In this document: positions 6,371-8,999 of the stretch, one piece after another
How the letters are laid out: every line of letters starts with the position of its first letter
How positions within the stretch are numbered: position 1 is the stretch's first letter
From: Pseudomonadota bacterium
GTDB lineage: Bacteria > Pseudomonadota > Gammaproteobacteria > SZUA-229
Direction: 5' to 3'
Assembly: GCA_015222915.1 (NCBI GenBank)
Contig: JADFWE010000421.1
Coordinates: forward strand, 1-8,999
Length of the DNA: 8,999 bases
The notes under the pieces: generated by a model
What the model was told of the DNA's origin: nothing
What the model saw: the letters and a program-made list of their open reading frames with translations, nothing else
The model's database searches: none
Made by a program: the position numbers and the translations under genes

Positions 6371-8149
6371 TCAGGCAGTTTTGTACTTAACCCTGGCAAT
6401 CAGGCCGAAAAGAAAGAAAGCAACAGTTATCCAGCTAATACCAAAAAGACCAGATGAACCTGAACCACCGGCATCAACGACATCGTCACTTCCTGTATCA
6501 CTGTCAATATCACTGTCACTTCCGCCATCATTTATCACTGTCGTTTGCACACTGGCAATCTGCTCGTGTTTTAAAGCCTGTACATCATAAAGTGCTTTAA
6601 ATGTCTGTACCTGTATCAGATGGTCATCACGATACAGGTCCTGTAAATAACCATAAGCTATCGTCTGATAATTTAATGATACGCTGACATTCAGCTCACC
6701 GGTAACAGTAACAGGGATTCGATACGTTATCTCATCACTACCCTGGTTAAAGTCGACATCATCAAACGCCAGACCGCGCACCGCGATATCGTTCGGCACG
6801 GCGAGTTTATCAAAACCTTTCGGCGTTAAACGGTTGTCTTTCAAATACTGCGCACCGCGTAACAAGGTGTAGGTCACATTGCCATCGGTGTTACCCATGA
6901 CCGGCTCATAGATCTGCACCTGGTCAGATGATGTAATCAGGTCATAATGAGGTTCAAAAATCGCACTATCTGCATCATTGTCTGCACCCGCGATCGAACC
7001 ATCTGCATTTATCTTGCCTGATTCAAAAACAATATTACCGCTACTATCAGTAACTATAAAGTTGAGCCACATACGACGCGACGGATAACCTGTCGGTGTT
7101 TTATGGCCAGCGTTATTCTGCACTTTCACCTTCGCTTCCAGGATGCCGTTGTTTATCGAGGCTGACGTCAGTTCTATACTTACCGAGCTCTTCAACATGT
7201 CACGCGCACGACTGATACTCAAGTCCATATCGGTACTGGTCACGTCAAGCTGCGCAGCATTATCTTTAAGCAAGGTCAGCATCGTGGTATTGGCGCCCAC
7301 CAGCTCATGCCGGGCAAAACCATTTCTTTCACCCAGAGATGGTGGTCTAGTTGATACTTTAGATGTGGTTTTTGGCATATGGCAATCCTGACAACTCTGC
7401 GGGCTGCTGCCGGCGTCATCAAAAATTGAGTTCTGCCATTCGGTATATGCCATCTGCTCAGGAAACTCTGTATCCGGTGTGGTACTTGCTACTAGCCCAT
7501 CTGCATCAACAAACGGTGTTTTTAAATCATGGCAGGTCGCACACACTGCTGAATCAGAAATATGCGCGCTGTACTGCGGGGTGTAACCCGTATTGTTGAA
7601 CATTGGATTAACAGTAATATCACTATATTGTCCATAGATCGTTTTTGTAGCATTGATCACGAAATGACCTGAGGCACCGGCCGGGGTTCCCAGCGTGGCA
7701 TCATCTTCGATCTGATGGCACAAGGTACAGCTGACACCGTTCATTCCAGCATCATGTAAAGAATGGCCGGGATCCAGAATGCCACCCGCACCAAACAAGG
7801 TTATCTCTGCCCCCTGCACCTCGGTTATCTCAAAATGTGCCATCGGCGCATGACACTTGCTGCACTTGTCATTGATCAAGGGAGATAAAGCTGGATTACG
7901 CTCTAGCTCAGTCGCTACCTTGGCACGCCAGAATGGATCCTTGGTCGCGTTCGCCATCATAGATGCGCCCCAATCCCTGACGATGGAGACATCATTGCCT
8001 GAAGTATCAGTCAATCCATCATGACAGCTGCTGCAGTTTTCTGATCCTGAAAAATGAGAAGTAATAAAGCTGGCATCTTCTGCATATGCTGTAAAACCAG
8101 ACAGGAAAATCAGGATACCCACTAATGTACGAAGCAACTCTTTGACCAT
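6371..8149 (-). CDS. Secreted five-haem cytochrome c with GlyGly-CTERM-type tail
   Basis: The 592-residue protein has a Sec signal peptide (residues 1-23, cut after AYA) and five CxxCH haem c motifs: CSSCH (39-43), CSKCH (96-100), CTLCH (141-145), CATCH (203-207) and CQDCH (253-257). All haems lie in the N-terminal half. Residues about 325-540 form a haem-free, beta-rich region with the NNAGHKTPTGYPSRRMWL stretch (345-362) seen in other multiheme cytochromes. Next come a Ser/Asp-rich spacer GGSDSDIDSDTGSDD (542-556), a Gly/Ser run (GGSGSSG, 561-567), one hydrophobic segment (about 568-584) and a basic end (RVKYK). This layout matches GlyGly-CTERM tails processed by rhombosortase and exported by type II secretion, which would place the cytochrome at or outside the outer membrane. 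The electron donor and acceptor are unknown. ATG 8149 has AGAGG (8156-8160) with a 6-nt spacer. Candidate -10 boxes are TATAAG (8171-8176) and TATTAT (8174-8179). Confidence 0.9.
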   Translation of the reverse strand: MVKELLRTLVGILIFLSGFTAYAEDASFITSHFSGSENCSSCHDGLTDTSGNDVSIVRDWGASMMANATKDPFWRAKVATELERNPALSPLINDKCSKCHAPMAHFEITEVQGAEITLFGAGGILDPGHSLHDAGMNGVSCTLCHQIEDDATLGTPAGASGHFVINATKTIYGQYSDITVNPMFNNTGYTPQYSAHISDSAVCATCHDLKTPFVDADGLVASTTPDTEFPEQMAYTEWQNSIFDDAGSSPQSCQDCHMPKTTSKVSTRPPSLGERNGFARHELVGANTTMLTLLKDNAAQLDVTSTDMDLSISRARDMLKSSVSIELTSASINNGILEAKVKVQNNAGHKTPTGYPSRRMWLNFIVTDSSGNIVFESGKINADGSIAGADNDADSAIFEPHYDLITSSDQVQIYEPVMGNTDGNVTYTLLRGAQYLKDNRLTPKGFDKLAVPNDIAVRGLAFDDVDFNQGSDEITYRIPVTVTGELNVSVSLNYQTIAYGYLQDLYRDDHLIQVQTFKALYDVQALKHEQIASVQTTVINDGGSDSDIDSDTGSDDVVDAGGSGSSGLFGISWITVAFFLFGLIARVKYKTA

Positions 8150-8370
8150 AAAAAACCTCTAGAGAATAATCTTATAATATCCTCAGTCAGTATTACTTGA
8201 TAAGGACAGGCAGTAACATCATGGTATAACACCGCCATTCATTCAAAAAAACTAACAGATTCTTATATTGATGTAATTGACAGCCATCAATAAACAGAAA
8301 AATACATGGCATTATCAGGAAAAGACCACCCGAAGCACCTATTTCATATATATGCGTTACACTATCGTCC
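8150..8370. other. Divergent intergenic region between the cytochrome and regulator genes
   Basis: These 221 bp carry the start regions of two divergent genes. The cytochrome side (8150-8210) has a ribosome site, overlapping -10 candidates and only half of an FNR site (TTGAT at 8197-8201). The regulator side has a 9-of-10 FNR-like palindrome at 8277-8290 and weak -10 candidates, CATTAT with an extended TG (8307-8315) or TATCAG (8313-8318). No convincing small gene is present. Confidence 0.6.
8277..8290 (+). promoter_or_regulatory. FNR-like box upstream of the regulator gene
   Basis: TTGACAGCCATCAA matches TTGAT-N4-ATCAA at 9 of 10 defined bases. TATCAG (8313-8318, 4 of 6 to -10 consensus) begins 29.5 bp from its centre, which is exact class II spacing. 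The first six bases are also a perfect -35 hexamer (TTGACA), but no good -10 sits 16-18 bp downstream, so I prefer the FNR reading. If right, the regulator may control its own gene, or another FNR protein may control it. Confidence 0.5.
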
Positions 8371-8999
8371 ATGAACGAAGAATTAAAAACCACAGTTTGT
8401 ACCAACGTGGAATGGCTCGGCCGGGTTCATTGTGAAAAATGCCATATACGCCGCCTGATGCTGTTTTCCAGGCTTCCTGACTCAGCTTTTGAGACATTAC
8501 TGCAACCAATCGATCACTTTCTTCACGCACCAGGATCAGCCATCTATGAGGCTGGTACAGGTAAAGATTTCGTCTATTCGATCAGACACGGCATAGTGAA
8601 ACTGGTACATAATGCGCAGGACGGTTCCTACAGGATTGTGCGCTTACTGGGCCCGGGGTCAGCGATCGGTCTTGAATTGCTCGATGGCGCTGATGGCTAC
8701 CATCATACCGCTATCGCCGTTAACCAGGTCGACCTGTGCAAGATCCCGGTATCAACGGTCAGGCAGCTTGAGAGCGAGTACCCCGTACTTTACAAACAGG
8801 TAGGGGAACAGCTTCAGGACCAGCTTGATCTTGCGGACCAATGGATCGTTGCCCTGGGTGCAGGTACAGCTAAACAGCGTGTCGCCCAGCTATTGCTGGT
8901 GCTGGACAAATATTTTACTGACAAAAATGATGCCTTTGTAATGCTTAGCGGTGAAGACATGGCAGCGATGATAGGCATTTCGGTCGAAACGGTCAGCCG
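8371..8999 (+). CDS. Crp/Fnr-family regulator, FNR-like, 3' end cut by window
   Basis: 209 complete codons are present. Residues about 35-125 form the cyclic-nucleotide-binding-like beta roll (APGSAIYEAG, GIVKLV, LGPGSAIGLELL), followed by a dimerisation helix (about 140-165) and the start of the helix-turn-helix. The recognition helix reads VETVSR at the window edge, with Glu206 and Ser209 as in E. coli FNR ExxSR, so TTGAT-type sites are the expected targets. C123 (LCKIP) lines up with FNR C122, and C21xxC24 (HCEKC) with C20xxC23. The FNR C29 position is Met30, and the only other cysteine is C10. The cAMP-contacting Arg-Ser of CRP is absent. ATG 8371 is the first usual start after an in-frame stop at 8278 and gives the FNR-like N-terminal length; no clear Shine-Dalgarno is visible. 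It may sense oxygen through an atypical iron-sulfur site or belong to a cluster-less branch. Roughly 25-40 C-terminal residues are missing. Confidence 0.9.
   Translation, partial: MNEELKTTVCTNVEWLGRVHCEKCHIRRLMLFSRLPDSAFETLLQPIDHFLHAPGSAIYEAGTGKDFVYSIRHGIVKLVHNAQDGSYRIVRLLGPGSAIGLELLDGADGYHHTAIAVNQVDLCKIPVSTVRQLESEYPVLYKQVGEQLQDQLDLADQWIVALGAGTAKQRVAQLLLVLDKYFTDKNDAFVMLSGEDMAAMIGISVETVS

Noticed and set aside
8197..8210. Possible FNR site before the cytochrome gene (TTGATAAGGACAGG).
   Set aside because: Only one half-site is intact and the other matches at about one base in five, so it is too weak to call although the position is suggestive.
8193..8405. Minus-strand open frame of 70 codons with a hydrophobic stretch.
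   Set aside because: It runs antisense into the regulator gene and across its upstream FNR-like site. No ribosome site was identified and it resembles no known protein.

Overview
The window looks like a chromosomal segment of a gammaproteobacterium that lives with little or no oxygen, at least part of the time. The taxonomic call is an inference. It rests on ubiU, yhcC and a split coenzyme-B12-dependent ribonucleotide reductase (nrdJa/nrdJb, the arrangement known from Pseudomonas), plus a GlyGly-CTERM-type tail on a multiheme cytochrome. No species can be named from the sequence.

Layout, left to right: (1) 1-2051, minus strand: a yhcC-type radical SAM gene followed by ubiU, which is cut by the left window edge a few codons before its end. 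An FNR/Anr-like site and a good -10 box precede the pair. (2) 2112-2869, minus: a 230-residue exported protein of unknown function with its own near-consensus promoter. (3) 2999-6180, minus: nrdJb and nrdJa, the two halves of a class II ribonucleotide reductase, separated by a 76-bp element with perfect 26-bp inverted arms. Upstream of nrdJa lie a perfect FNR/Anr palindrome and two NrdR boxes 31 bp apart. (4) 6371-8149, minus: a secreted five-haem cytochrome c with a C-terminal sorting tail. (5) 8371-8999, plus: a divergent Crp/Fnr-family regulator, cut by the right edge. It keeps FNR-type DNA recognition residues but has an atypical cysteine pattern, and an FNR-like box lies upstream of it.

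The recurring theme is oxygen. UbiU takes part in oxygen-independent ubiquinone synthesis, and NrdJ makes deoxyribonucleotides without needing oxygen. Multiheme cytochromes carry electrons in low-potential or anaerobic respiration, and the right-hand gene encodes an FNR-like regulator. The FNR-like sites before nrdJa and yhcC-ubiU both sit 28.5 bp from the first base of a plausible -10 box, the geometry of a class II FNR-activated promoter. I read the window as part of a low-oxygen regulon. The individual genes belong to known families. The less ordinary points are the combined FNR plus NrdR control of nrdJ, the mobile-type repeat between the reductase halves, and the regulator's cysteine arrangement. 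I saw no CRISPR array, tRNA, rRNA, transposase or phage gene.
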